NCBI GenBank assembly: GCA_018334075.1
Contig: JAGXSC010000078.1
Coordinates: 1 to 64,000 of the forward strand
Direction: 5' to 3'
DNA: 64,000 nt
Source: Actinomycetota bacterium
GTDB lineage: Bacteria > Actinomycetota > Coriobacteriia > Anaerosomatales > UBA912
Positions 16,989 through 25,606 of the stretch are shown piece by piece. The notes under the pieces were generated by a model. That model worked only from the letters and a program-made list of their open reading frames with translations, did no database searches and was not told where the DNA came from. The translations under genes and the position numbers were made by a program. How positions within the stretch are numbered: position 1 is the first letter of the stretch; every line of letters starts with the position of its first letter.

Positions 16989-18062
16989 GTGACTACCGAT
17001 TCTCGAATAAGAGTGCTGATTGTGGATGACTCGCTTGTCGCCAGGGAGATGCTGACGCAGATTCTCTCTTCGGACCCGGGAATCGAGGTCATCGGCGAAG
17101 CTAAAAACGGCCTTGAGGCTATCGCTAAGGTTGCGGAGCTTCGTCCTGATCTGGTGACGATGGATATACATATGCCCAGATGTGACGGCCTGAAAGCCAC
17201 CGAGCAGATCATGGCGTACACCCCGACTCCGATTCTGGTGGTCTCTTCCTCGGTGTACGGGGAAGGAATGGGGCGCGCTTTCGACGCGCTGGAGATGGGT
17301 GCGCTGGAGGTGCTAAAAAAGCCTGAGCCCAGAGATTGGGCGCACCTAGAAAATATCGGACGCGAGGTAATCCGGAAGGTAAAGATACTCGCCCGCGTCA
17401 AGGTGATCACTCACATCAGGGGCAGGCGAACGGAGTTGCACCCGACCAGCCCAATCGAGATTTCCCCAAAGGCCGAGAGGGGCGGCGTATCACTTGTAGC
17501 GATCGGCTCTTCCACAGGCGGGCCATCAGCGCTTCTTTCCATCCTCGGCAGGCTGCCGAAGGAGCTTCCGGTGCCGATCGTCATCGCTCAGCACATCGCC
17601 GAGGGGTTCATACCCGGCCTTGTGAGCTGGCTGAACGCAGGGTGCAAGATCGATGTTCGGGAGGCTCGCGATGGGCAAAACGTCGAGGCGGGAGCGGCCT
17701 TCATAGCTCCTACGGGAACCAACCTGTCGATGGATGGGCTCACGATGAGGTTCACCAACCCGCTCTCAGGTCAGCTCTATGTGCCCTCGGCGGATACCCT
17801 GTTCGAGAGTGTGGCAACCTCGATCGGGCGGAACTCGCTTGGCGTCATCCTGACGGGAATGGGCGCGGACGGGGCCAAGGGATTGAAGCTGCTACACGAT
17901 ACCGGTGCCGCGACGATAGCTCAGGACGAGAGCACCTCGACGGTTTGGGGTATGCCAAAGGCGGCCGTTGAGCTCGGCGCCGCGCGCGTTGTGCTGCCGA
18001 TCCACGATATCGCCGAGAAGATGATTGAGCTGATTGCGGAGAGTAACGGCAGTGCGATTTGA
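16989..18062 (+). CDS. cheB: CheB protein-glutamate methylesterase
   Basis: 357 aa. N-terminal receiver (LIVDDSLVAREML; Asp in LVTMDIHMPRCDG), linker, then the methylesterase with catalytic Ser in IGSSTGGPSAL, His in IAQHIAEGF and Asp in LTGMGADGAKGL. It reverses CheR methylation when phosphorylated by CheA. GTG start at 16989 with GGAAGGAG upstream. Last gene of the chemosensory operon; its 3' end overlaps murI. Confidence 0.94.
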   Translation: MTTDSRIRVLIVDDSLVAREMLTQILSSDPGIEVIGEAKNGLEAIAKVAELRPDLVTMDIHMPRCDGLKATEQIMAYTPTPILVVSSSVYGEGMGRAFDALEMGALEVLKKPEPRDWAHLENIGREVIRKVKILARVKVITHIRGRRTELHPTSPIEISPKAERGGVSLVAIGSSTGGPSALLSILGRLPKELPVPIVIAQHIAEGFIPGLVSWLNAGCKIDVREARDGQNVEAGAAFIAPTGTNLSMDGLTMRFTNPLSGQLYVPSADTLFESVATSIGRNSLGVILTGMGADGAKGLKLLHDTGAATIAQDESTSTVWGMPKAAVELGAARVVLPIHDIAEKMIELIAESNGSAI

Positions 18063-18984
18063 CAATAGGCCGATAGGTGTCTTCGATAGCGGACTCGGTG
18101 GCCTGACGGTAGTCAGGTCGCTCATGGACGCGCTACCGGACGAATCGATCCTGTACTTTGGGGACACGGCAAGATGCCCTTACGGTCCGAGAGACTTAGG
18201 CGAGGTCAGGCGGTTTGTACTCGAGATCGGCTCCTGGTTGGTTTCCCGCGATGTCAAGCTGATCGTCATGGCGTGTAACACCGCTACCGCCGCCGGTCTG
18301 GCGTTGGCGCAGCGCGCGTTTGAGGTTCCAGTGGTCGGTGTGGTCGAGCCTGGCGCGCGCGCGGCCGTGCATGCGACGGCAAATCGCAAGGTGGGCGTGA
18401 TCGGCACACAAGGCACCATAGACTCCGGCGCTTACAGCCGAGCGGTACGGGCGCTTGACGCGGGAGTGACGGTGTTTTCAGTGCCCACGCCAAAGTTTGT
18501 CGATGTGGTGGAGTCGGGGCTTCGTATGGGCCCGGGTCCGCTAGAGCAGGAGCTTTCCGAGCTAACGGACGTGTTCATCCGCCCGTCCTTTTACGAGATC
18601 GCACGCGATTACCTAGATCCTTTGAAGCGCTCGGGAATCGACACGCTGGTTCTTGGCTGCACGCATTTCCCGCTGCTGAGATCGGCGATTCAGCAAGTGG
18701 TTGGACAAAGTGTTCAGCTGATCTCCTCCGATGAGGAAACGGCGAGAGAGGTCGCGGACAATCTGAAGCGCCGCGGTCAGCTTGTTTCGGCAGGCCAGCC
18801 GCGCGAACTTCACTTCGCGACCACCGGGGACGCTTGCGAGTTTGCGCATCTCGGCTCGCGCATACTTCGAGTTCCTGTCGCGGGCGTTGAGCATGTTTCG
18901 ATAGAGACACTGAGTTCGCTGCTATCATCAGGGGAACTTTCGTTTCTGGCTGACGGCGAAGCCGTCGAAGGAGGAGCTTCATGA
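18052..18984 (+). CDS. murI: Glutamate racemase
   Basis: 310 aa; makes D-glutamate for peptidoglycan. IGVFDSGLGGLTVV at the N terminus, YFGDTARCPYG, the first catalytic cysteine in MACNTATA and the second in LVLGCTHFPLL. GTG 18052 is preferred over TTG 18034 because GGAGAG sits 8 bases upstream and MRFDNRPIGVFDSG is the usual length. Followed, with 4-base overlap, by the MBL gene, as in murI-Rv1339-rphA-Rv1341 of Mycobacterium. Confidence 0.95.
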   Translation: MRFDNRPIGVFDSGLGGLTVVRSLMDALPDESILYFGDTARCPYGPRDLGEVRRFVLEIGSWLVSRDVKLIVMACNTATAAGLALAQRAFEVPVVGVVEPGARAAVHATANRKVGVIGTQGTIDSGAYSRAVRALDAGVTVFSVPTPKFVDVVESGLRMGPGPLEQELSELTDVFIRPSFYEIARDYLDPLKRSGIDTLVLGCTHFPLLRSAIQQVVGQSVQLISSDEETAREVADNLKRRGQLVSAGQPRELHFATTGDACEFAHLGSRILRVPVAGVEHVSIETLSSLLSSGELSFLADGEAVEGGAS

Positions 18985-19754
18985 AAGTGACCGTGCTGGG
19001 TTCATCGGCGTCTTATGCTGGTGCGGGGCAGGCGTGCTCCGGTTACCTGGTTGAGCACGATGGCACCAAAGTGCTTATGGATTGCGGAAACGGCGTTATC
19101 GCGAATTTGTGCGAGATTGCCGATCCAGTCACTCTCGACGCGGTCGTGATCACCCATGGGCACCCCGACCACTTTCTCGACATCTACGCGCTGCAGGCGC
19201 TGCTTCGATACGCGCCACAAGGCCCCGCTTCGCCGTTGCCGCTTTGGCTGCCGGAAAGCCTCTTTGAGCAGATGGGGTGTTTGCTTTCGGAGAGGGGCCG
19301 CATTGAACTTGCCGAGGCGTTTATCGTCCATGAGCTTATCGCCGAGCAAGTCGTCAGGATCGGGTCGCTTGCCATCACTCCGCTGCTTGTCGATCACGCC
19401 GAGACTACCTTTGCGCTCTCGGTCGAATCGCCCGATGGCGCCCGGGTGTGCTACACCTCGGACACGAAGGCGGGCGACGCGGTATTGCGGGCCGCGCGAG
19501 ACGCTGACCTCCTGATCGCCGAGGCGACCATGCCCGAAGAGTACATCGGCCGCGCCCCGCACATGACAGCCCGCGAGGCCGCCGAGATTGCCCGCGCTGC
19601 CGGCGCCGGCAGACTGGTCCTCACGCACATATGGCCCACAAATGATCGCGAACACATGTTGCGAGACGCGATTGAGATCTTCGGCCCGAATTCATCGATA
19701 GCAAAAGAGTTTGATATCTACGAGCTGGACTCCACCGCTTTGCGGACAACCTAG
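18981..19754 (+). CDS. MBL-fold metal-dependent hydrolase (Rv1339/YhfI-like)
   Basis: 257 aa. Metallo-beta-lactamase motif VVITHGHPDHFLD (about 53-65), preceded by LMDCGNG; later metal ligands in VDHAETTFAL, YTSDTKAGD and LTHIWPTND. The conserved neighbourhood murI-MBL-rph-rdgB places it with mycobacterial Rv1339, a member reported to hydrolyse cyclic AMP; that activity is assigned here only by analogy. Start ATG overlaps the murI stop, with GGAGG upstream. Confidence 0.85.
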   Translation: MKVTVLGSSASYAGAGQACSGYLVEHDGTKVLMDCGNGVIANLCEIADPVTLDAVVITHGHPDHFLDIYALQALLRYAPQGPASPLPLWLPESLFEQMGCLLSERGRIELAEAFIVHELIAEQVVRIGSLAITPLLVDHAETTFALSVESPDGARVCYTSDTKAGDAVLRAARDADLLIAEATMPEEYIGRAPHMTAREAAEIARAAGAGRLVLTHIWPTNDREHMLRDAIEIFGPNSSIAKEFDIYELDSTALRTT

Positions 19755-19769
19755 AAGGAGACACGCCTG

Positions 19770-20513
19770 ATGATGAGATTAGACGGACGAGCGCCCGGCG
19801 ATTTGCGCCCGATCAGAGTCACCCGCCGCTATTTGCGCTACGCGCACGGCAGCTGCATGTTCGAGCTCGGCGATACGCGTGTCCTCTGCGCGGCTTCGAT
19901 ACAAGAAGGAGTGCCACCGTGGCTCAAAAACCAGGGGAAAAGCTGGATTACCGCCGAGTATTCGCTGCTGCCCGCTTCGACGCACGTTCGCACGAGGCGT
20001 GAGTCGACCTCCGGAGGCCCGAAAGGGCGCACGCATGAGATCCAGCGCCTTATCGGCAGGTCACTGCGGTCTGTTGTGGACCTCAGAGGTTTCGGCGGCG
20101 AGTATCTTTTGAGCGTGGATTGCGATGTGATCCAGGCCGACGGGGGCACGCGAACCGCGGCGATAACAGGCGCGTTCATCGCTCTTCACGATGCCTTGAG
20201 CACCTGGCGCGATGCGGGGAAAATCACCGAGCTTCCGCTCTTTGGCCAGGTCGCCGCCACCAGCGTCGGGATGGTTGGAGGGGAGATCGTGCTCGATCTC
20301 GATTACGCCGAGGACTCGACCGCCGAGATCGACATGAATGTCGTGATGGACTGCGAAGGGCGCTTCATCGAGGTGCAAGGCACCGGCGAACAGACGCCCT
20401 TCGACCGCGCGAAACTGAACTCGATGCTCGATTTAGCGGTAGTCGGGATCGACAGGATAGTGGCGCTTCAGCGCCGGATTATCGAAAGCGATGACGATGT
20501 CTTCGAGCTGTGA
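19770..20513 (+). CDS. rph: Ribonuclease PH
   Basis: 247 aa, full length. RLDGRAPGDLRPIRVTRRYL at the N terminus, ITAEYSLLPASTHVRTRRES, GRTHEIQRLIGRSLR, and DCDVIQADGGTRTAAITGA with the metal-binding Asp residues. A phosphorolytic 3' exoribonuclease that trims tRNA precursors. AGAAGGAGA precedes the ATG; an alternative in-frame ATG follows directly. Confidence 0.95.
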   Translation: MMRLDGRAPGDLRPIRVTRRYLRYAHGSCMFELGDTRVLCAASIQEGVPPWLKNQGKSWITAEYSLLPASTHVRTRRESTSGGPKGRTHEIQRLIGRSLRSVVDLRGFGGEYLLSVDCDVIQADGGTRTAAITGAFIALHDALSTWRDAGKITELPLFGQVAATSVGMVGGEIVLDLDYAEDSTAEIDMNVVMDCEGRFIEVQGTGEQTPFDRAKLNSMLDLAVVGIDRIVALQRRIIESDDDVFEL

Positions 20514-21138
20514 TAGGCCTCTTTGCGATGGCGAGCGACTCCGGCGTGTCATAGTGGCAACCGGCAACCCGCACAAGGTAGATGAGATCAGGGCCGCCTT
20601 ACCCGACTCCGGACTCGAGTTTGTCGCAGCTGCCGAGGCCGGAGTGTGGATCGAGCCGGAAGAGACGGGCGATACCTTCCTCCAAAACGCTCGCATCAAG
20701 GCGAGAGCCGCTTTCGAGCTCTTCGGATGCGGTGCGCTTGCCGATGATTCGGGGCTTGAGGTAGACGCGCTCGACGGCGCGCCCGGGGTCCGCTCGGCGC
20801 GCTACGCGGGAGAGAAGGCCAGTGACGCCAATAACAACACAAAGCTCCTCTCGGCGCTTCAGGGTGTGGCTGCCGAACAGCGAAAGGCGCGCTTTCGTTG
20901 CGTCATCGTGCTTATCGCCGAGGACGGCTCGGAGGTGGTGGCGGACGGCGCCTGTGAGGGTAGCATCGGGTTTTCGCCGCGCGGTGACAAGGGGTTTGGG
21001 TACGACCCGCTCTTTCTGCCCGCCGATGCGTCCGGCCGGACGATGGCTGAGCTTTCGCTTGCGGAAAAGACCGCGATTTCACATCGAGGCAGGGCACTGG
21101 CCGCGCTGCAGGAGAAGATCACAGGTCAGCTCAGGTAG
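20491..21138 (+). CDS. rdgB: XTP/dITP diphosphatase (RdgB/HAM1)
   Basis: 215 aa. VIVATGNPHKVDEI (substrate loop), GDTFLQNARIKARAA, ADDSGLEVDALDGAPGVRSARYAG, and GFGYDPLFLP with SHRGRAL near the end. Removes deaminated purine nucleotides from the pool. The start overlaps rph by 23 bases; ATG 20491 or 20497 is possible, and a shorter start near 20551 cannot be excluded because family members usually begin close to the ATGN motif. Confidence 0.93.
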   Translation: MTMSSSCDRPLCDGERLRRVIVATGNPHKVDEIRAALPDSGLEFVAAAEAGVWIEPEETGDTFLQNARIKARAAFELFGCGALADDSGLEVDALDGAPGVRSARYAGEKASDANNNTKLLSALQGVAAEQRKARFRCVIVLIAEDGSEVVADGACEGSIGFSPRGDKGFGYDPLFLPADASGRTMAELSLAEKTAISHRGRALAALQEKITGQLR

Positions 21139-21189
21139 AGATTCGAGCGCCTCGGCGATCTTCTCGAGCAGGGGCGTTAGTCAGTCCGA

Positions 21190-21558
21190 TTAGAGGATGG
21201 CTTCGGAGATCAACTTGTCAAGGCGACGGATATCTACGCCCTTGTGGAGGTTGATCTTTATGTGGCCAACCCTGGTCCAAAGTTCCACCTCCGAGTTGAA
21301 GTCGAGCAGTCCGCGGCCGTTCTCGGAAGACCACATCATGATAGAGGAGTATGGCAGGGAGTAGATTTCGACCTTTTTGCCGGTCAAGCCCTGGGCGTCT
21401 CTGACGATCAGTCGCTTATTGGTGAAGATCGCGGAATCCCGAAAGGTTTTGTAGGCTGCGACAGCGCTCTCACCAGCAACTAGCAAGTCGTTAATGTCAT
21501 CTGGAATCGGGCACTCGTCAATGAATGTCCAGGCTAAAATCGAGGCAGTCTCAGGCAT
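21190..21558 (-). CDS. PH-domain (bPH_1-like) small protein
   Basis: 122 aa. LLVAGESAVAAYKTFRDSAIF followed by TNKRLIVRDAQGLTGKKVEIYSLPYSSI and ending in a helix (HKGVDIRRLDKLISEAIL) is the bacterial Pleckstrin-homology (YdjO/bPH_1) pattern. These are small cytosolic domains of unknown ligand. The start at 21558 is chosen because GGAGGAG lies 8 bases upstream; the longer frame has no such site. Convergent with rdgB. Confidence 0.75.
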   Translation of the reverse strand: MPETASILAWTFIDECPIPDDINDLLVAGESAVAAYKTFRDSAIFTNKRLIVRDAQGLTGKKVEIYSLPYSSIMMWSSENGRGLLDFNSEVELWTRVGHIKINLHKGVDIRRLDKLISEAIL

Positions 21559-21693
21559 CGCACGGCTCCTCCAGTTTCGTCGAATGCAGGGAAGTTGATA
21601 ATACACTATCGACTAGAGCGGGCATCGGCAATATACTGAGCGATGCTCCTTTGCTAGCGCGCTTTTAAAGCGGGATTCGCGCGGAGTTGGTGT

Positions 21694-21770
21694 CGGGCTG
21701 TAGCGCAGCTTGGTAGCGCATCTGCTTTGGGAGCAGAGGGTCGCAGGTTCAAATCCTGTCAGCCCGACCA
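21694..21770 (+). tRNA. tRNA-Pro (TGG)
   Basis: Acceptor arms CGGGCTG/CAGCCCG pair fully, the T arm contains GGTTCAAATCC, the anticodon loop is TTTGGGA with anticodon TGG, and CCA is encoded. First of four clustered tRNAs. Confidence 0.95.
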
Positions 21771-21773
21771 CGT

Positions 21774-21849
21774 GCGGCGGTAGTTCAATTGGTAGAGCAT
21801 CAGCCTTCCAAGCTGATTGTTGCGGGTTCGAGTCCCGTCCGCCGCTCCA
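21774..21849 (+). tRNA. tRNA-Gly (TCC)
   Basis: Acceptor GCGGCGG/CCGCCGC, anticodon loop CTTCCAA (anticodon TCC), T loop GGTTCGAGTCC, encoded CCA. Four bases after tRNA-Pro. Confidence 0.95.
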
Positions 21850-21914
21850 TTGACAACATTGCGTTACCCGAGTACCGTGTCCTCTTGCGTTGCCCGGATT
21901 TCGCTGTCTATCAA

Positions 21915-21991
21915 GCGCCCGTAGCTCAGCTGGATAGAGCGGGAGACTTCTAATCTCTAGGTCGGGGGTTCGAATCCCTCCGGGCGTGCCA
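21915..21991 (+). tRNA. tRNA-Arg (TCT)
   Basis: Acceptor GCGCCCG pairs with CGGGCGT (one G-U). Anticodon stem GGAGA/TCTCT, loop CTTCTAA (anticodon TCT), encoded CCA. Separated by 65 bases from tRNA-Gly; a TTGACA hexamer at the start of that spacer may be a -35 element. Confidence 0.94.
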
Positions 21992-22000
21992 GCCACTCAT

Positions 22001-22078
22001 GGTGGGCGTAGCTCAGTTGGTTAGAGCGTCGGACTGTGGCTCCGAAGGTCGCGGGTTCGAATCCCGTCGCCCACCCCA
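22001..22078 (+). tRNA. tRNA-His (GTG)
   Basis: The acceptor stem has the extra 5' G (position 22001) facing C73, as expected of tRNA-His. Arms GTGGGCG/CGCCCAC, anticodon loop CTGTGGC (anticodon GTG), CCA encoded. Confidence 0.95.
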
Positions 22079-22149
22079 AGCGCTTGGCGGCCCGTTTTGC
22101 GCGGTAGGCTAACCACAAACGTGGGACAGGATCGAGGCAGAGAATAAGG

Positions 22150-23394
22150 GTGGAGATGGGCGACGGCCTGCGAGCCGAGCAATCAAGTCGCGAGATCGCC
22201 GCGCGCGTGCGCGAAACGATAGAAGCAGGTCCGGACGGACCTCGCGACGTTTTCGACACCCTTGCACTTGATTTGTTCGCGTACCAATACGAGCGCAATG
22301 AGCCGTATCGGTCGTATTGCGACGCAGCCGGCATCTCGCCAGCGAAAGTCAGCGCATGGTCCGAGATTCCGGCGTATCCCACTCAAGCATTCAAAGACGA
22401 GATAGTCACATCGTTTTCAATGGACAAGGCCGTGATGGCGCAGCTTACCAGCGGGACGACCTCGGCGAATCAGCGCGGCCGCATCTTCAGGGATGAGCTC
22501 GGACAAGAGCTGATTTTTGCGGCCAACCGGGTGATGACCGGCGCATACGTGTTCCCGGATTTTGGGTCCGGCCGACGATGCCGGATTCTCATTTTAGCTC
22601 CTAGCCCCCAGATGGCTCCAAGTATGGGCATGGCCATCGGCATGGAGCAGACACGCCTGCACTTCGGTTCACCGGAAAGTGCCTTCCTGCTTGGTAAGTC
22701 GGGTATAGACGTGGCTGCCCTCATCGCAAATTTGCGTGACGTCGAATCGACCGGTGAGCCGGTGGCAATCATTGGCGCTACCTCGGCGTTTGTTTACTTC
22801 CTAAAGGCATGCGAGCGCAAACAGATGACCTTTGAGCTCCCTTTGGGCAGTCGTCTTGTTGACGGCGGCGGCTACCGCGGTCGATTTGGTGAGCTTACGC
22901 GGCAGGACTACTATGATCTGGCGGCCAAATATCTTGGTGTGCCAGCCGCTTACTGCGTGAATACGCTCGGTATGGCGGAGAGTGCCACTAACTACTTTGA
23001 CGGCGGCCTGCGTGACGAGGTGATGGGAGCACCGCTCCGCGCGCGGAGGAAGCCGACACCGCCTTGGACTCGGGTGGTGGCTAGAGATCCGGGTACCGGC
23101 GAGGTTCTGCCGCATGGCCGACCGGGGTTGCTGGCACACTACGATCTCGCCAATCTGCCGACGGTGATAGGCGTGCTGACGGACAACCTCGGCTATACAG
23201 AGCCTGACGGCGGTTTCGAGATTATCGGACGCGCCCGGGTGGTGGAAGGACAGGTCTCGAACCTGCCGAGCGATCGCACCGTTGGGCCGATGGGAGACAA
23301 GAAGGTCTTCCGATTGCTTGAGGCGTACGTCAACTTCTCCATAGACTTCAAGATGGGGCGGTTTGCTTCGAAAAAAGGGCGACGGCCGCGATAG
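22150..23394 (+). CDS. LuxE-like acyl-protein synthetase / acyl-adenylating enzyme
   Basis: 414 aa. Matches the LuxE/PaaK-like branch of adenylate-forming enzymes: AYPTQAFKDEIVTSF, nucleotide-binding QLTSGTTSANQRGRIF (about 97-112), and a C-terminal block with RPGLLAHYDLANLPTV and EIIGRARVVEG. LuxE activates fatty acids and passes them to its own cysteine; no luxC-type reductase is visible here, so the acyl acceptor is unknown. Genes for two glycosyltransferases follow after tRNA-Lys, suggesting cell-envelope or glycolipid chemistry (inference). GTG 22150 or ATG 22156 could start it; neither has a clear Shine-Dalgarno. Confidence 0.75.
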   Translation: MEMGDGLRAEQSSREIAARVRETIEAGPDGPRDVFDTLALDLFAYQYERNEPYRSYCDAAGISPAKVSAWSEIPAYPTQAFKDEIVTSFSMDKAVMAQLTSGTTSANQRGRIFRDELGQELIFAANRVMTGAYVFPDFGSGRRCRILILAPSPQMAPSMGMAIGMEQTRLHFGSPESAFLLGKSGIDVAALIANLRDVESTGEPVAIIGATSAFVYFLKACERKQMTFELPLGSRLVDGGGYRGRFGELTRQDYYDLAAKYLGVPAAYCVNTLGMAESATNYFDGGLRDEVMGAPLRARRKPTPPWTRVVARDPGTGEVLPHGRPGLLAHYDLANLPTVIGVLTDNLGYTEPDGGFEIIGRARVVEGQVSNLPSDRTVGPMGDKKVFRLLEAYVNFSIDFKMGRFASKKGRRPR

Positions 23395-23397
23395 GTT

Positions 23398-23425
23398 TTG
23401 CATTACGCTGCCGAGCGGTTACAAT
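23398..23425 (+). promoter_or_regulatory. Promoter of tRNA-Lys
   Basis: TTGCAT (23398-23403), 16-base spacer, TACAAT (23420-23425), ending 12 bases before the mature tRNA 5' end. It overlaps the stop region of the LuxE-like gene. Confidence 0.5.
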
Positions 23426-23437
23426 ATGCGAGCGTTC

Positions 23438-23513
<76 letters not shown>

Positions 23514-23557
23514 TCTCAACTTTCCTTTATGCCGATGCCGGTTTCGAAGGAGCGGAC

Positions 23558-24448
23558 ATGAGTGATTGCCGTCCGGAAGACATACTCGGCGCGAAACCGA
23601 GCTTCTCGATCCTAGTCCCAGCGTATAACGCCGAGGTGACACTCGCCGAAACAGTCGAGTCCGTGTGCGGGCAAACCTTTTTTGACTGGGAGCTCGTGAT
23701 CGTGGACGACGGCTCGACAGACTCCACACCCGCGCTTGCCGCCGATCTGGCGGCTTCCGATCCTCGGATACGGGTAGTGACGCAGGCCAACCGCGGCACC
23801 GGCGGCGCTTACAACACAGCAGTTCGCTCAGCGAGCGCGGATCTGCTGGTGATGCTCTCCGCCGACGATCTGCTATTGCCCGAGCACCTCACCAGCATGG
23901 GCGCGCACATCCGCGCGAACCCCGACGCATCGGTCTTCACTTGCGACGGCTACTTTCAGTATGAGGACGGTCGGCTGGTACCTCAGGATCTCAACGACAG
24001 ATGGCGCGGTTCGAATGAGTGCACCCTTTCCGACCTCATCGCGGCCTGCTTTTTTGGCATCGGGGGAGTGTTTCGGCGGGAGGTCTTCGACACCGTGGGC
24101 GGATTTCGCGAGGAACTTTACGCCGAGGACTATCTGTTTTGGCTTCTCGCGCTCGCGCACGGCTACCGGCATCGCTATCTCGACGAGCGCCTGGCGGTGC
24201 ATCGCAGGTTCTCAGCGCAGAAATCGGCTGATACTGTGCGTATGCGCAAAGCCGACGTGCGCACATTGCAAGAGCTTGTCGCCTCCGGGCTTCTTTCGGC
24301 TGATGCGCTCAAAGTTGCCCGAGCAAACATCGCGCGTTTAGAGCGTGTTATTCGGGTGCACACTGCGCTCACAAGTGTGCTCGGCGATCGCGGAGCCGCA
24401 CGGCTGATCGCTTCGGTGCGCGGTCGATACTCCAGGCAGCGCCAGTGA
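23558..24448 (+). CDS. Family 2 glycosyltransferase
   Basis: 296 aa, GT-A fold: FSILVPAYNAEVTLAETVES, VIVDDGSTDSTPALA (nucleotide-sugar binding), NRGTGGAYNTAV, the DxD-like MLSADDLLLPEHL, and YAEDYLFWLLAL (catalytic base region). Transfers a sugar to an unknown acceptor in the cytoplasm. ATG 23558 is preferred because GAAGGAG lies upstream and the longer frame runs through the tRNA. Overlaps the next glycosyltransferase by 4 bases. Confidence 0.9.
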   Translation: MSDCRPEDILGAKPSFSILVPAYNAEVTLAETVESVCGQTFFDWELVIVDDGSTDSTPALAADLAASDPRIRVVTQANRGTGGAYNTAVRSASADLLVMLSADDLLLPEHLTSMGAHIRANPDASVFTCDGYFQYEDGRLVPQDLNDRWRGSNECTLSDLIAACFFGIGGVFRREVFDTVGGFREELYAEDYLFWLLALAHGYRHRYLDERLAVHRRFSAQKSADTVRMRKADVRTLQELVASGLLSADALKVARANIARLERVIRVHTALTSVLGDRGAARLIASVRGRYSRQRQ

Positions 24449-25575
24449 TAGGCCGGGGCCACATACTCTTTGTCGACGATTACCGCCACGCGACGATCGG
24501 CGGCGGCGAGCGACATCTCTTGCGGGTCGCCAAAGGATGCCAGAGGGCGGGCTGGCGTACGGGCGTTGTGTGCGTTCCGGGCTCAGGGCTCGAGAAGAAC
24601 GCGCGGGCTGCCGGACATGAGGTGTGGCCGGTACCTACCGGGCGTCACCTCCCACGCGCTCGCCGAGAGTTGCGCGCACTCTTCGAGCGGCTCTCTCCCG
24701 ACATCGTTCACGCACACGGTTTTTACGCGACGATGGTCTCGGCGAGTGCCGCCAGACGAGCGGGAGTCGCGCGCGTGCTTACGACAGTACATACCATGCC
24801 GAGCGCACCACTCGACCTGTACCCCGGAGTACGCGGCTGGTTTGAGTTCCGTCTGCGCTCGACCGTTTTCCGCCGACAAGCGCGTAGTATAGATCGCTTC
24901 GTGTGTGTGGTGCCTGCTGTGCGAGACGAGTTGCTACGTATCGGCGTTGCGGAAAGCAAGCTCGAAGTTATTGAAAACGGGATTTCGGATCCCGCTTGCG
25001 GTGTAAGGCGTTCGCCTGTGGCCGAGCGAGGAGAGATCGTGCGCGTGGGGTCCGTAGGCCGCTTCGAGCAGCCCAAGGGCTACGAGCACTTCATCGCAGC
25101 CGCGGCCATTGTGGCGCGCGAGCGAAGTGACGTCGAATTCCGTCTTGTCGGGGACGGCACGCTGCGAGCCGCACTTATGGCGCAGGCCGAACGTCTCGGC
25201 ATCGGCGATCGTTTTGAGTTCGCGGGATGGTCCGATGATCCCATCGGTGAGATCGCGGGGATGGACATCTACGTCGTCTCTTCGGTCACCGATACGACGA
25301 ACCTGACGGTGCTCGAGGCAATGGGTCTTTCTCGGCCTGTAATCGCGACGGACGTAGGCGGGATATCCGATGCGGTTGCCGATGGAGTCAACGGCTACCT
25401 TGTGCCGTCAAGGCGAGAGGACCTCATGGCGCTTCGCATTCTGGAGTTGGTGGACTCGCCGGCGTTGAGGAAATCGATGGGCCCCGCTGGGCGCCGCCGG
25501 TTCGAGGAGCGCTTCACCGAAGCGCACATGGTCGAGAGGCATCTGGAGCTTTACGAGCGGCTTACGATGGCCTGA
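24445..25575 (+). CDS. Family 4 glycosyltransferase
   Basis: 376 aa, GT-B fold. ILFVDDYRHATIGGGERHLLRVA at the N terminus, DIVHAHGFYA, and a C-terminal donor domain with VGSVGRFEQPKGYEHFIAAA, FRLVGDGTLRAAL and the EX7E region VTDTTNLTVLEAMGLSRPVI. GTG start at 24445 overlaps the GT2 stop, so the pair is co-translated. Probably acts on the same glycan as the GT2. Confidence 0.9.
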   Translation: MIGRGHILFVDDYRHATIGGGERHLLRVAKGCQRAGWRTGVVCVPGSGLEKNARAAGHEVWPVPTGRHLPRARRELRALFERLSPDIVHAHGFYATMVSASAARRAGVARVLTTVHTMPSAPLDLYPGVRGWFEFRLRSTVFRRQARSIDRFVCVVPAVRDELLRIGVAESKLEVIENGISDPACGVRRSPVAERGEIVRVGSVGRFEQPKGYEHFIAAAAIVARERSDVEFRLVGDGTLRAALMAQAERLGIGDRFEFAGWSDDPIGEIAGMDIYVVSSVTDTTNLTVLEAMGLSRPVIATDVGGISDAVADGVNGYLVPSRREDLMALRILELVDSPALRKSMGPAGRRRFEERFTEAHMVERHLELYERLTMA

Positions 25576-25606
25576 CGGGAAGCTTTTCAGTAAGCGGTGG
25601 AGCGAC

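Noticed and set aside
16439-17410. 323-codon minus-strand ORF spanning the cheA-cheB junction
   Set aside because: Runs antisense across two well-supported genes and shows no recognisable domain.
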